The position numbers and the translations under genes were made by a program. The notes beneath the pieces are model-generated. The model ran no database searches. It had not been told where the DNA came from and saw only the letters and a program-made list of their open reading frames with translations. Below, piece by piece: positions 1 to 11,899 of a stretch of 64,000 nt of DNA. Position 1 is the first letter of the stretch; the number at the start of each line of letters is the position of its first letter. This stretch comes from Hetaerina americana. Its lineage: Eukaryota; Arthropoda; Insecta; Odonata; Calopterygidae. The DNA is taken from NCBI GenBank assembly GCA_022747635.1, contig JAKTNV010000023.1:4093348-4157347 (forward strand). The letters are read 5' to 3'.

Positions 1-1477
1 CAGAAAAATGTCATTCTTACCAAAGCCAGTAGGCAATAAACTTTGATATATATTTTAAATCCTTGAACCTTACCTTCAGAATGCCTGCATTATTCCAATG
101 CTTAACAAACTAAAGAAAAACCAATATAATAAAATTTTGAACTAGAGGGAACTTAGCTACCCAAATTCCTCTTCGACCCAAAACTACCATCCAAACCGAA
201 ATTCACAACAAACAGCGGTTTACCTAAGATTTTCAATTCTTGTGGGAAAGACATAAATTTAGAATAAGAAAAATTATCTTCCTTTTGTGATGCTTTGTTA
301 AGGGATGCACCCAAAATGCTTAAACAGCCACATATATTCCAAGAAGCAATTATTTCATAATGGTGCAAATTTAAAGCAAATGTTAGAAACGCAGGCTTCA
401 TTCATGCTTGGCTAATGCAAGTAATAACTTTGTTATTTATCAACTATACCTCTTGGGAGGTGTCAGCATCATCTCTCTTGTTTCCATGGGAGCCCATTGC
501 TAATGCCAAGCAGCATTTCCTTGGACACAGGCCATTTCAGGGTTCCTGGGAAACACGCACAGAACGAGCGCATTCCTTCAATCTAGAATTTTATTCCTTG
601 AGAAATTTTCCGGGCAATTAAGGATTTAAATCACATTCATGTTGATTTTGGTAAATGGCCCAATGTTGCATCTTATAAGATGAATAGAATTTGTATTTCA
701 CTTTGCCGATCTTTAAGACTCGCACAAGGCAACACCGTTGTGTACATGCAGATTTCAAAACTCTGAAGAACTACTGAATGTAGAGAATTAAGTTGGACTT
801 CCACAAAAGCAATGCAGTGAAAAGGCAGAGGTAATGGCCCATTCGGAGACGGCTGCACCTCATTGGATGACTGGCTCCACGCCGTGCCTAGAGTCTCGGA
901 AATTTTAGACACTTGTCATGGAGAGGGAATGTCTACTACGGAGAGCAAAGACACAAAAGTTAACAAGTGGCTTCACCAATATTCAACTATCAGCTCCATT
1001 ATGTTAGTGAAGATGGTTTCAGGTGCTCTTATTTTTGTATCATCACTTTCATCATCCTACATAAGCCCACTGAATACCCATTTTAAATCTAGGCATTCAA
1101 AATGTCCCAATGGTGAGAGAACTAGTACTAAGTGTGAAGAGATTTGGTCCCCCTATCGCCAGGCTACATGCACCACTGTGCCTTGCTTACATGAGCCAAA
1201 CCCACTCTTTCACCACTATAATTTTTTTGGCAACTGAGCCAAATCCATTATCTCAAAGTTTTAGCTTTGCCATCCCATTCTTTAAGTTATTCCTCTCTCA
1301 ATGAACTCACTTCCAGTTCCCCATTGCAAGCAAGGAAGTACCACTCGGCTCTTTGAGAATGGCAACAGTAGTCTTTCAGAGTTCACATTAAATTCTTAAT
1401 ACTCCTGGCATGGATCCCAAAATTCTTGTAAGAGTATTCTGCCACTCTAGTTTGAGTGGGTTCAATTTAATGAAATA
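1..1477. other. no gene recognised
   Basis: AT-rich sequence. Open frames up to 124 codons show no family motif, no splice context and overlapping frames of equal length. Probably intron or intergenic DNA left of the first mariner. Confidence 0.4.
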
Positions 1478-2786
1478 CGAGGTCTGTTCAAAATGTATTG
1501 CGAATTTTAATTTTTGCAGGTTACGTGCATTTGATTTTTGATTTTTTTGTGGAGTTTTGATGGTACTTATGTCTCTCACTTATGCCGAAAAGTCCGCCCA
1601 CTTTGAATGTTCAGTTAATTGTTGACAGCTGTTTTGCTTGGACGTGTTTTGGCTTGTCTTTGATTTTTTCCTGTTCCAAAAATTGGATCAAAGAATCTGT
1701 ATCATATTGTGTGTGAAAAACGAAAGCAAGTGCGCGGACGCATTCTGAATGTTGACTGTGGCATATGGAGAAGCTACCTTGAACCAAAGCAGCATTTATC
1801 AGTGGTAAAAAATGCTCTCAGAGGGCCGAGAAGATGTGGACGATGAAGAGCGTGGTGGATGCCCGAGCATGTCAGATGAAAACATTGATCAAGTGAAGAA
1901 AATAGTATTGGCCAATCATCGAATCACCATCAGAGAAGTTGCTGAGGACCTAAACATACCAATTAGCATGTGCCATTTGATTTTTACCAATGATTTGGGT
2001 ATGACACCGGTCGCCGTGAAATTTGTACCAAAACAGCTCAATTTTGACTGAAAACAGCAATGCATTAACATTGCTAATGAGGTGTTGGACTCTGTCCGCA
2101 ATGACCCAAATTTGCTCCAGAGGGTCATAACTGGGGTCGAATCATGGGTTTATGGTTATGATGTGGAAACTTAAGCTTAATCATTCCAATGGAAGCTGCA
2201 ACACGAGCCAAGACCGAAAAAAGCGCGCCAAGTTCGGTCGAATGTGACAGTTTTGCTAACAGTTTTCCTCGATTGCAGGGGCGTGGTGCATCATGAGTTC
2301 TTGCCACGGGGTAGAACGGTAGATAAGGAATATTACCTGCATGTTATGGGCAATTTGCGCAAAGCGATCCACCACAAACGCCTGAATTTGTGGAAGAACA
2401 AAAGTTGGCTTTTGCATCATGACAACGCCCATGCTCACACACTTGTGCGTGAATTTTTGGCCAAAAACAACACCCTAATGATGCCGCAGCCACTGTTTTC
2501 CCCAGATCTGGCCCCTAGTGACTTTTTCCAGTTCCTGAAACTGATGAGGCCAATGAAAGGAAGACGCTACACTACAATTGACGAGATAAAGACTGCATCG
2601 AAAGAGGAGCTGAACAAGATCACAAAAAATGATTTTTTTGTAGTGCTTCAAGGAAGGGAAAAATATTGGCACAAGTGTATAATATCTAATAGGGATTACT
2701 TTGAAGGGGACAAAATAGAAATTCATGAATAAATAAATAATTTTTGAAAAAACGCACAAGTCTCAATACTTTTTGAACAGACCTTG
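1478..2786 (+). mobile_element. decayed mariner element, 1,309 bp
   Basis: Terminal inverted repeats GAGGTCTGTTCAAAATG (left) and AGGTCTGTTCAAAAAG (right, reversed) are preceded by TA at 1476-1477 and followed by CA (decayed TA). Inside, plus strand, are the remains of a DD34D transposase: a helix-turn-helix part (RITIREVAEDLNIPISMCHL), ITGVESWVYGYD, LLTVFLDCRGVVHHEFLP, LHHDNAHAH, FSPDLAPSDFF and a C-terminus WHKCIISNRDYFEGDKIE. The first catalytic Asp is Val (codon 2136-2138), the D2-D3 spacing is 32 instead of 34, and stops interrupt it at about 2,049 and 2,172. Inactive. Confidence 0.9.
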
Positions 2787-4069
2787 CATGAGCCCTCCCA
2801 TTCAGACTGCATTCCTGGGCTGAACATGCCCCAAACCTAGCAATATGCGCACAGTAGTCCAGAACATGCTAATGGCAAAATACACTGGAAAGCAGAATAA
2901 ATCTTCCACATTCATTACTATCATAATTACTCTAATGTAGAAGCAATAGTTACTGATAGAGAGGTAACCAAAGAGCTGAGGTAATTGGTGTCACCAGGGG
3001 TAAGTGGGTAATTTGGGAGAGGTATGATTTCAAAAGATTGGTGGAGAGAACCCTAGCATAGGCACAAGTGGCCATCCTTCCAACTCATGCGAGGGCATTT
3101 TGGATTATTTACCCCTCCCACAACATCCACACCCCCTCCATCTTAAACAATCATTGGCTTTTTCATTAACATATCAAACAGGCACCATCAATCTATAGAA
3201 AAAGAAACAACTTTAGGTTTGACAAACGTGATTTTCACAATGATTATCCACTAATCACTTCATTTACAATTCAACAAAAATCATCAACATATACGCAATG
3301 ATATTAAAGAAACATTTTAAAACCCTTTCAACAGGTTGATAAAAGGATCAAAAATTCTGAAGAACAGTTTTATTCGCAAATGCTTACACAATGTGCACTT
3401 TGGTGATTAAGCAGTATTATAATTCTTCCTCCAAAAACAATCACTGAATCATGTCACATGTAAATTGAGATTCTTCCCTAACACCAGCCATCCTCAAACG
3501 AAACAATTTAATGATCGCAGACATTACCTGCAAAAAGCCATCGAGTGTAATTTCAGGATGGACCCTCAGCATAACCTTTAAGAAAGGTACCAAAGGATCA
3601 CAAAATTGATCATGCCATCCCACAGATGGAATACTCGAAGTTTTCTCCACACAGCACCAAACTGGGGATTTGAATGCTTATGAAAATTTGCACCACAAGT
3701 CACAGGGTAGAATCTCATGCTGACAAAACCCATTCCTCATGGTTGGAAACCAATGTACTAGCCAGCAAACCACAACAACCCCTGCTCTGGCATATCCACC
3801 ATAATGGATGTGGGTGATTCAGTAACAAAAATTTTACCCAAATAATATTCATCATATTTAAAATATGTAAATCTCTTCAATTTACAATTTGACCTGGAGT
3901 GCTTCCATTAATATACAGGAGGAATAGACAGCTTATCTGGAACCTGTACATGTATCAGACAGCACAATTGCAAATAGTGAATGAAGAGAGGATTTGCCAA
4001 TGAATAAGTTTTAGTTAGCCAGTCATCCAAAGGACTACAATTATTACTTAGTGCATCGAAGGATCAAAG

Positions 4070-4720
4070 AGATAGGAATAGGAAGAGAATGAATCATTTG
4101 AAAAGGAATGTCATGAGATTCTCAAGAAGTAGGAAATCCAGGATAAGTATTAATGTTGCATGAAATTAAATGGAAAAGGTAGAGCAGTTTAGTTATTTAA
4201 CAAGTGTTTTAGAATGTGGGCAGAGGGGTAATTAAAAGAACAATCACATTAGGGGAAGAGGATTTTCAAAATGGTGGTAGTCACCCGAGTCAGTGATGTA
4301 AAGAAAAGAGTAGTGAAAACTTGAATACGGGACTTGTTTTGTTTGGCTCTGAAATAGAGTCAGTGAGGCATGAAGATAATAGTAGATTGCAGGCCACTGA
4401 GATGTGGGTGTAGAGCCCAGTGGATGAAACGTAAAATAAGTAATGAGCTCTCTGCATGATAGGGGAAGGGAGACTGCTGTTGAAGGAATTCGAAGAAGGC
4501 AAGGCAAGCGGATGCAGGAGATACTGAAGGGTAATGTAAAGCTGAAGACAGTAATTGAGGGTAAAATACTGAGAAAGTAAGCAGGAGGAGGAATTGACAT
4601 TTTGGACGAAATTAGAGGAGGTGAGAAGCATGCAGAGCTTAAGAATGAGTCAATGTCATATGAGTAATTGGGTATTTTAGCAGCTGGCATCGTGTCAATT
4701 ACAGCTAATGCATACAGGAG
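4070..4720 (+). mobile_element. LINE fragment, RT C-terminal end
   Basis: Plus-strand translation with stops and shifts gives LNGKEVEQFSYLTSVLE, SDVKKRVVKT, RHEDNSRLQATEMWVW-like, and LKTVIEGKILRK with a following ILDEIRGGEKHAELKNESM. This parallels SIKDVKIRLVKSSIWSVAMY and LKTVTEGRMLGKRGKG of the 43.8-kb LINE. Same family, heavily decayed and 5'-truncated. Confidence 0.7.
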
Positions 4721-4888
4721 TGTGTAGTCTCAGGGTGCATCAAACACCTATCATAACCCAGTCAACTAAGTTAATATGACATACTACACATTGACTGCAG
4801 TGCTGCAGCACATCTGAGTAGCATAGGCCACAGTGTGCCAACAACAGCTCTGCCAAATTCACTCAGATGTACTTCTACAGATATGCAC

Positions 4889-5050
4889 ATGGAAAATGTT
4901 CACCTGGTAGAGCCCTCATCAGGGGAGTGAGAGGTCCACGGTTCAGATCCCTGATGCCATTTTTTCTGCAAATAGACCCCTCTGCAGAAATCCCTTGCAT
5001 TAACTCATATGTTTACCAACTTGTTTTCCTTTACCCTAAACACACACACA
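4889..5050 (+). mobile_element. tRNA-derived SINE, left member of an inverted pair
   Basis: Plus strand: TTCACCTGGTAGAGCCC (A-box-like) and GGTTCAGATCCC (B box, 4939-4950) 34 nt apart, followed by a non-tRNA body with TTTTTTCTGC and TTTTCCTTTACCCTAAAC, ending in an ACACACAC run. A tRNA head with body marks a SINE, not a tRNA gene. Confidence 0.5.
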
Positions 5051-5065
5051 GAAATCATACAGAGG

Positions 5066-5245
5066 TGTCTTAGGCGATTTAAAAACACATTGGGTACAGG
5101 GTAAACGAAAAACAGTGAATGGAACATATATAGACAAACACACGAGAAAAGAAATTCCCACAGAAAAAATATTACACAGCCAGGATGCGAACCCAGGACA
5201 TATCACTAGCCAGGCAAAGGCTCCATCGAAACACCTCCCACACAC
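5066..5245 (-). mobile_element. tRNA-derived SINE, right member of an inverted pair
   Basis: Minus strand: GATGGAGCCTTTGCCTGG (A-box region) and GGGTTCGCATCCTGG (B box near 5,185-5,199), then TTTTTTCTGTGGG and TTTTTCGTTTACCCTGTACC. The body matches the left SINE (TTTTTTCTG, TTTACCCT) in the opposite direction, so the two tails meet near 5,050-5,070. Confidence 0.45.
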
Positions 5246-6409
5246 ACTCCCACCACAGACCAGCTCTTCTCCATATCAAATGAGAACAAATCAACAGTCA
5301 ACCTACTAAAAAACCATCCCATATTTTGTTACAAATGCCCACCCAATTTATAATCCTTTTCTTCTATGAAATAAATTACAATAAGAAGTAATGCAAATGA
5401 TCAAAGTTTAGTTGAAATTGAGATTGTATTTACATTTTACACTCAAGAATCAACCACACTGCAAGAAATTGCTCTGGGTGGAACACAGCGGATGGAGATT
5501 TCCATTGACCACACCCCAGCAGGGAGACTGGCGAGGAAAAATACTTTGTAGCTAGTACCAAGTCTGGCACAATACGCCAAAACAAATATTCAAGGGGGAA
5601 CGGTGTTGAGTGCACCCCTCTTGTGGGTGAGAGACACCCTGTTAAAGCGCATTGTAAAATGTACTGTGGGCCCCTTTGAGGTATGCTCAGAAAGGAACTC
5701 CTTAGATTCATTCGAATAGTATACATAAGAAGTATCTCAGTACAATGGCATTTGTCTACAAAACCCTACAGTGATATAACCCGGGGCGGTATTTTCACGC
5801 TCAAATCCTAGTGATTGATACTCAAATATAATGAAACATTTGTGACTTGATTCAAGGGAGACTCATTGTCTAGAACTCAAGGCAGATAAATTTGTTTTAG
5901 CTTCTGACCCCTGGAACAAATTTAATACCAATTCACTGACTCGCTACTACCACAGTTAAAGTGTGATAGCTGAAAGCAGCTCTATCTATTGAAATTCAGG
6001 TGCTCATTTATACGTTATATTCCAAATAAACTGGACAAATATGAATAAAGTATTGATGTTGGTAGCAGTTATCTCAAATGTAAATACTTGTCAAAATGCA
6101 TTTTTGTGTTTTAAGAAAAATGACAGCAGGCCATCAAACCAAGTGATAGGTGAATGCATTGCAATATGAATGACATATGCCTACAAGTATTCGGGCATAA
6201 ATGCTATTTGCAACATATTTCTAGTTATTGATTCACCTGACTGACAAATATGAAGAATTCTCTTGATGGATATTACCTGGGGGTATTGTTTTAAAATAAT
6301 TATTGCTAAGATATACCCAAGATACCTGGATAAAATTTATTCTGGGCATTAATTGATTCTTACGTGCATAATGCTGTAAATTACAGCCATTAAGGTTAAT
6401 TTGTTTTGT

Positions 6410-7400
6410 TTCAGGATGCCGTAGATTGAAGTACCTCGCAGTATGGAGAAGACAGAGGCTTGCGGTGAGATTGAGTTCCTTCATTTGAAAGGTTACAGTG
6501 CCCAGCAACTACAAGATGAAATGATGGATGTTTATGACAATGATAGCCCATCATATTTTACAGTTTTGGGTAAGAACGGGAATTTCCAAACTGGTCAAAT
6601 ATCCCTCACAGACAATCCAAGAAATGGAAGACTATCACTCATGGACGATGCTGCCACAGTGAAGAAAGCGGAGGACTCTATCCTATTTGACCAAAGAGAA
6701 CCCATCCAAATGATCAGGAATCAGACTGATATTGGCCATGGCAGTGTGTGGACGATTATTCACCAAGAACTGCACAAGTCAAAGGTGTCAGCAGCTAGGT
6801 TCCACCACTATTTGACTCCTTTTCAGAAACAAGCACGGCACAACCTGTCAAGGGAGATGCTGAATCTTTAGGAGGAAGAAGAGGAGGATTTTTTGGTCAC
6901 CTAGTAATAATGGATGAATCTAGGATCTATCAATATGATTCAGGGGCCAAAGAGATGACCAAGGAGTGGAAGCACAGCGACTCACCTCCCCCAAGAAGGC
7001 TGAGGCGCACATGTCTGAAGGGAAGGTCATTGCCCATTTTTTGGGACTGTCGTTGAATCATCCCAACAGACTACCTGGGGAAGGGTCATATCATCACCCA
7101 TGCCCACTCCTATTGCTGCGCACCCATGAACAAATTGCATGGCATTCAGAAAAAGAAGAAATGGCACAGTATGATCACCAAAGGCATTCATCTTCTTACC
7201 AACAATTCAGCTGCCCCCTCATCTCAAGGTTGAGGAATCAAATCAACGTGGCTTTGGCATTTTTTCACATCCACCTCATTCTCCTGATCTTGCCACAAGT
7301 GACTTTTTCTTATTCCCAGAAGAAAAAAAACCACCTTGAGGTTGGCAATTTCACAACACAAATAATGTCATTCAAGAGGTAGAATGGTGGTTTTTAATGC
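6410..7400 (+). mobile_element. decayed mariner transposase remnant
   Basis: An open stretch from ATG 6443 reads EIEFLHLKGYSAQQLQDEMM, DVYDNDSPSYFTV, then a GHGSVWTIIHQELHKSKVSA region, matching the N-terminal HTH half of mariner transposases. After stops and frameshifts it continues with VIMDESRIYQYDSGAKE (first catalytic Asp), WKHSDSPPP, and HPPHSPDLATSDFFLFP (third catalytic Asp) near 7,270-7,320. The middle HHDN/QDN block is not recognisable. I could not find terminal repeats, so the ends are approximate. Confidence 0.75.
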
Positions 7401-9728
7401 AATGATCTCAATTTTGCAATAACAAATTTGAGCATAAAGTAGAACCTCTTGACAATTAAATATTAACAAATGTATCATTTTCAGCACTGATTTATGCATA
7501 GTTAATACATGGAATATAATTCTAATTTTTACATGGCACAGGTATGTATGTGTTATCAAGGTTACTACATTGAAGCTGTGCACAATGGCCTTCAATTTGA
7601 TAGGAAGAGGTTCGGGTCAAATGGCCCCAAGCCATTCTTTTAGGCAACACTGAACTACCATCCTCTGACACAAATTATAAGGATGGCATGCTTCTCATAA
7701 GTGCAACTGAAGGCACAATCAACAATCAGAGATATTTATCTCTTGAAGCAAAGGGTTAAGGACACTCAGAGTTTATCGGGAGTGACACGATTCACAAATG
7801 TATTAGCAAAGGGGTTGCCCCTCATCCCCATTACATGCTCAGTTTTGCAGCAGCCCCACACATGAGAAGTGTGCACCATTGCATACATTTGCTCTTTATT
7901 GGGGATTTTTAGGAAGTATTTTCAACAAAACAGTAAAACTCTGTTAATTTATATAGACTGTAAACAGTGAAAATATCACAATTTGCAATAAAGGCAACCA
8001 TTTTCTATGCCTGATACAGGAAAAAATACTTAATATCAAGCATTTCTTCAACAAATCCCTCATGATTATACGTAAAAGTTATACCCATACACACCCAGCC
8101 CAAAAGATGCAGCCTCATCTTAAGAGCACATTTTAGGGTAAAAGAAACGCGCCTTATGGGCCGGAAAATATGGCTTGGACAAACTTCTTCATTTCGAACA
8201 TTGATAGATTTTCTGAGCAGCCCTAATTTTCAAATACCTAAGCACTTATTCTTTTTAGAAACTTTCTTCAGTTCATTTTATCCCATATTACTTTGAAAGA
8301 TAATGAAGCCCTTATGGTTTTGGTCAGTGGCCACCGACAGATTTTCCTTGCACACATTCCTTTCATCTGAAATACTGTACATGTAAAGGTAGCCTTTCAT
8401 TCATATTTATAACTCTGTGTTGAAGATAATAGTATGACTACTCTTTTTCTTTTTGAGTGGATGTAACTTCTTTTTTAACCTGTCTACTTTGTGGCTCATG
8501 GAGATTTGAGTTTGCTACTGGTGGCAAAGTTTCTTATTTGTGCAGAGGACAACAGTTACCTTACAGCCAATAAATGAAAAACATGTATCAATCTTTCAAC
8601 AACCTTCAGAGAGTTGCTGCCAGCCAAAAAATCTCCAACATGATGTTTCCCAGGACATATTTCCATATGCAGAGTAAAATATTTCTGCTAACCCCACTAA
8701 AGAATAATGTATTTTATTACCATACATTGCTAGGTTACCTGTCAAATCTTGTTTAAAAGCACACCCGCCACAAAAAAGATTCTAACACCTCATCTATGGC
8801 TGTCTATTTCCCAAGAGTGTAATGCTCTAGGCAAGAATTGACAAAGTCAGTGAAAATCTTTCACAAGGGAGCAAATTTATCACACTTCCATTCTATCGTT
8901 TACATTTGCCTCACTGCAATTTATGCAACAAAAACTGAAATATTCTAAAAGATATTGTTGCACGAAATTACTATCCTGTGCTGTCTACTGCTCACAGATC
9001 TGAAGATTTGGATTCAATGCCCTCAAAACACTTGCCTAGTATACAAGATCAAATAAAACTGATTTCAAGCATAGTAGTAGCAATGGCATCCTTATAATAA
9101 GAATTATTTCCTTGATTTTTAGCAGTGTTTATCAAAGTGCACATAGCAATTTCTTCTACGGCATTATCACCCCAAAGACTCCATTGTTGACTTGGCATTA
9201 CAATCATGTCTTTTTATGCCAGGAGCACCCATCAGTATATCTAACCTACTGGTGAACAGTCTTTGATTTGGGAGAAATCTCAAAATGAACAATTGGGCTT
9301 ACTCCCAATCAAAACGGACCAATCGCTGATTTTTCCACAATGCATACTAAATTCCAGGGAATTTCCAGAATAGTTACATTTCTTGAATTTTCCATATTCT
9401 TCCGTTTTTCCTGGATAGTGGATAGCCTGATTCATATTGCATACACCAGGATATGACAGGGAGTGTATTTTTTCAATTATATGCTAATTAAAAGAGTCAA
9501 ACAATCTATGGAATGCATCCCACAACTTAACATAAATAACTTTTGCAACAGTAAATGTAATTTTACAGAAAATTTCCAGCCCATTTCTCCCCATGGAATA
9601 ATTTGCCATTTTATTCTCACTAAATGGATATTTAAATGAGGACTACATTATTTCACATTTCATTGCTACCAGAGGAACTTGAACACTCAATCAGTGCCTA
9701 CCAATTAGTTTTGATATGACATACTTAC
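7401..9728. other. no gene recognised; probably intron of the C1-domain gene
   Basis: AT-rich with many stops. The next exon after the C1 exon should lie here or left of it, but no CHxxC-encoding segment with an acceptor was found. A short aaacgcgccttatgggccgg / aaaatatgg stretch near 8,145 resembles the end of a dispersed DNA transposon. Confidence 0.4.
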
Positions 9729-9852
9729 ATTGACAGCGCATATATTTGGCTTGATATATTCCCCAAAGAAGGTCTCCACACTTGTCACACCAGGTTGGAT
9801 TGCTCGAGTGAGAATAAACAAAATCGTGCCCAGCACCATGTCCTTCATCAGG
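9729..9852 (-). CDS. C1 (phorbol-ester/DAG-type) zinc-finger exon, RASSF1/5-like
   Basis: 124-nt exon, acceptor GTATTTCAG, donor GTAAGT, entering at phase 0 and leaving with one base (T). It encodes PDEGHGAGHDFVYSHSS, NPTWCDKCGDLLWGIYQ and AKYMRCQ. The spacing is H-x12-C-x2-C-x14-C, the first half of a C1 finger; the next Cys (x2 later) and the CHxxC end must lie in the next exon, which I could not find and which may be left of the window. The TWCDKCGDLLWG core is closest in my memory to Ras-association-domain proteins RASSF1/RASSF5 (TWCDLCGDFIWG), which use it upstream of RA and SARAH domains. PKC, Raf, chimaerin or DAG-kinase type C1 domains remain possible because no second domain is visible. 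Confidence 0.7.
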
Positions 9853-9996
9853 CTGAAATACCAAAATTTTTATCAGAACTGCCGATAGAATCAAACTGTA
9901 CCAATCTATCATTCTGAATCAATTAATACCAATATCTTTAGCCAGACAATAATAATGCAGTCCAACACATGACACTGTGATATACAGCATGTACTA

Positions 9997-11266
9997 TGGT
10001 AGTTTGAAAAGTTCTCGGAATGGAATAGAAATAACAAGACTTGGCTCAGTGTAATTTTTTATTTTTCAATGAAGTCTTCCCATACACTAATCCACTTGGG
10101 CTAATGATACTCTTATGCCTTGATCCCATCTCAAAAATTAGATTCATTCAGGCCTGCAAAATACTTGCTTACTTTGGCTGTTAGATATTTTTTTGAGGGG
10201 AATTTCCATCCACCTATGAAAAATTTTGAGCTTGGAGAAGAAATGGAGATCTGATGGAGCCAAATCAAGGGAATAAGGCGGGCGTGGCAACAATTCATAT
10301 CATAACTGATGTATTTTTGCCATGGCAATGACACCTGTGTGGGCATGGATTGTCTTGATGAAAGATGACTTTCTTCCTTTCCAAGCCTGGCCTCTTTTCG
10401 TATTTCTTTTACTGTAGTTGGCCCAGAAGATTAGTGCAGTATTTTCCAGTAACTTTTTGACCAGGGGGAAGAATATCTATCAAAAGAATCCCTTTCACAT
10501 CCCAGAAAAGTGAAGCCATCACTTTTCCAGTCGATCATATTGCCTTAACATTCTTTTGTGGTAGTGAATTAATATTTTTCCACTGCTTTGACTGCTGTTT
10601 TGTTTCAGGGGTATAGCAGTGAACCCATTTCATCTGCGGTCACCACCCAGGGCAGAAAATCTTGTTAGTTGCTCTTAAAATGGGTCAAACTTTGTTCAGA
10701 AATTTCTATTCTGAAGTGTTTGTGACCCTGTAACAAGAGCCACGACACCCATCTAGCAAATGATTTTCTCATATCCAATTCCACTGTTAAAATGCGTTAT
10801 TCCCATTCAGATGCATCCCTCCAGCTTCAGTGATTTCTCACACTTTCAGCCAGTGATTCTTCATGACCATTTTATGCACTTTTGCAATCATTTCTGGGGC
10901 AGTAGCAGGTTTGGGCCGACCGCTACATGGATCATCATCTAAGCTGTCCTGACAAAACTCAAACTTGCTTGACCACTCGGCAACAGTTAAATATGAAGGA
11001 GCAGTGTCCCCCAGAGTGTTTTAAAAGTAGCCATGAATTTCCTTCACTGTCATATGTTTCTTCACAAAGAAGGTAATCACTGCTTGAATCTCAATTTTTT
11101 CCATCTTCACAGATCAGTACATGGGAGCAATAAGAGAGAGGCATCCGCACCACAGGTCTCTTCCGAGAGCATTACGTGTTTACATGAAGGGTTTATTACT
11201 ACTCAAGAAACTTGTTGCGCTAGCGCTGACATCAAGTGGTGATTCCGAGAACCTTTTAATCTACCC
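9997..11266 (-). mobile_element. decayed mariner element, 1,270 bp
   Basis: Inverted ends TGGTAGTTTGAAAAGTTCTC (left) and GGGTAGATTAAAAGGTTCTC (right, reversed), both followed by GGAAT; TA precedes the left end. The minus strand carries a transposase broken by many stops: MEKIEIQAVITFFVKKHMTV at about 11,100, DTAPSYLTVAEWSSKFE, CSGRPKPATAPEMIAKVHKM, YTPETKQQSKQWKN, GKVMASLFWDVKGILLIDIL, HQDNPCPH and a C-terminal KFPSKKYLTAKVSKYFAGLN. Inactive. It lies immediately 5' (transcript sense) of the C1 exon, in the same intron. Confidence 0.88.
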
Positions 11267-11899
11267 TTGTAAAAGAGGCATTTGGACTTTACTGTGAACC
11301 AAAAAAATCCTTTACAATCAAATTAAAATCTCAACATTTTAATTTTCCAAATTCCAAAATTGTCCCAATATCATGCACAGAGGTTTTCAGAATACTGAGC
11401 CCCTGCAATCACCCACACACTCATCTGATGGTTGGTACTCAGAAGACCATGAACACGGGACACATTTCATCACTTTTGTTGGTTGATGAAAACCAAGAGC
11501 AGGATTTATCATCCACATCTTCCAGACAGTCCTTCAATGATTTCAATCAAGTGAAAACTTGAAAATATGAAAAGCAGTCTCGCCATAGACTTAATTAGTA
11601 GGTGTTAGGTGTCTGAGAGAATTATGTCCAGTTTTACATAGAACTCGATAGAGTACCTGGCATTGCATCATGACACATGCACAGCAAGGAGGTTCATGGA
11701 CGCAGTGATAATGATGGTCCCAAAGCTGACTGAGCGAGGGAGCGCTGAAATGACCCCGCCATCTAATCCAAACAGTCTGAACAATCTTGGACTAACCGAA
11801 GTACCAGCAAAAAATAATTGCACTACTTCCCTGACACGTTGTAAAATTAATAACTTCCATTGAATTTTATTTAAAACGACTGGTTTCCTCAAACAGTGG

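Noticed and set aside
863..1237. 124-codon plus-strand frame near the left edge
   Set aside because: No recognisable motif, no splice or promoter context, and overlapping frames on both strands.
3528..3575. 48-nt exon-like segment (VMLRVHPEITLDGFLQ) on the minus strand
   Set aside because: It has usable splice sites at phase 0, but the C1 exon leaves phase 1, and 16 residues match no domain I know. Support is too thin.
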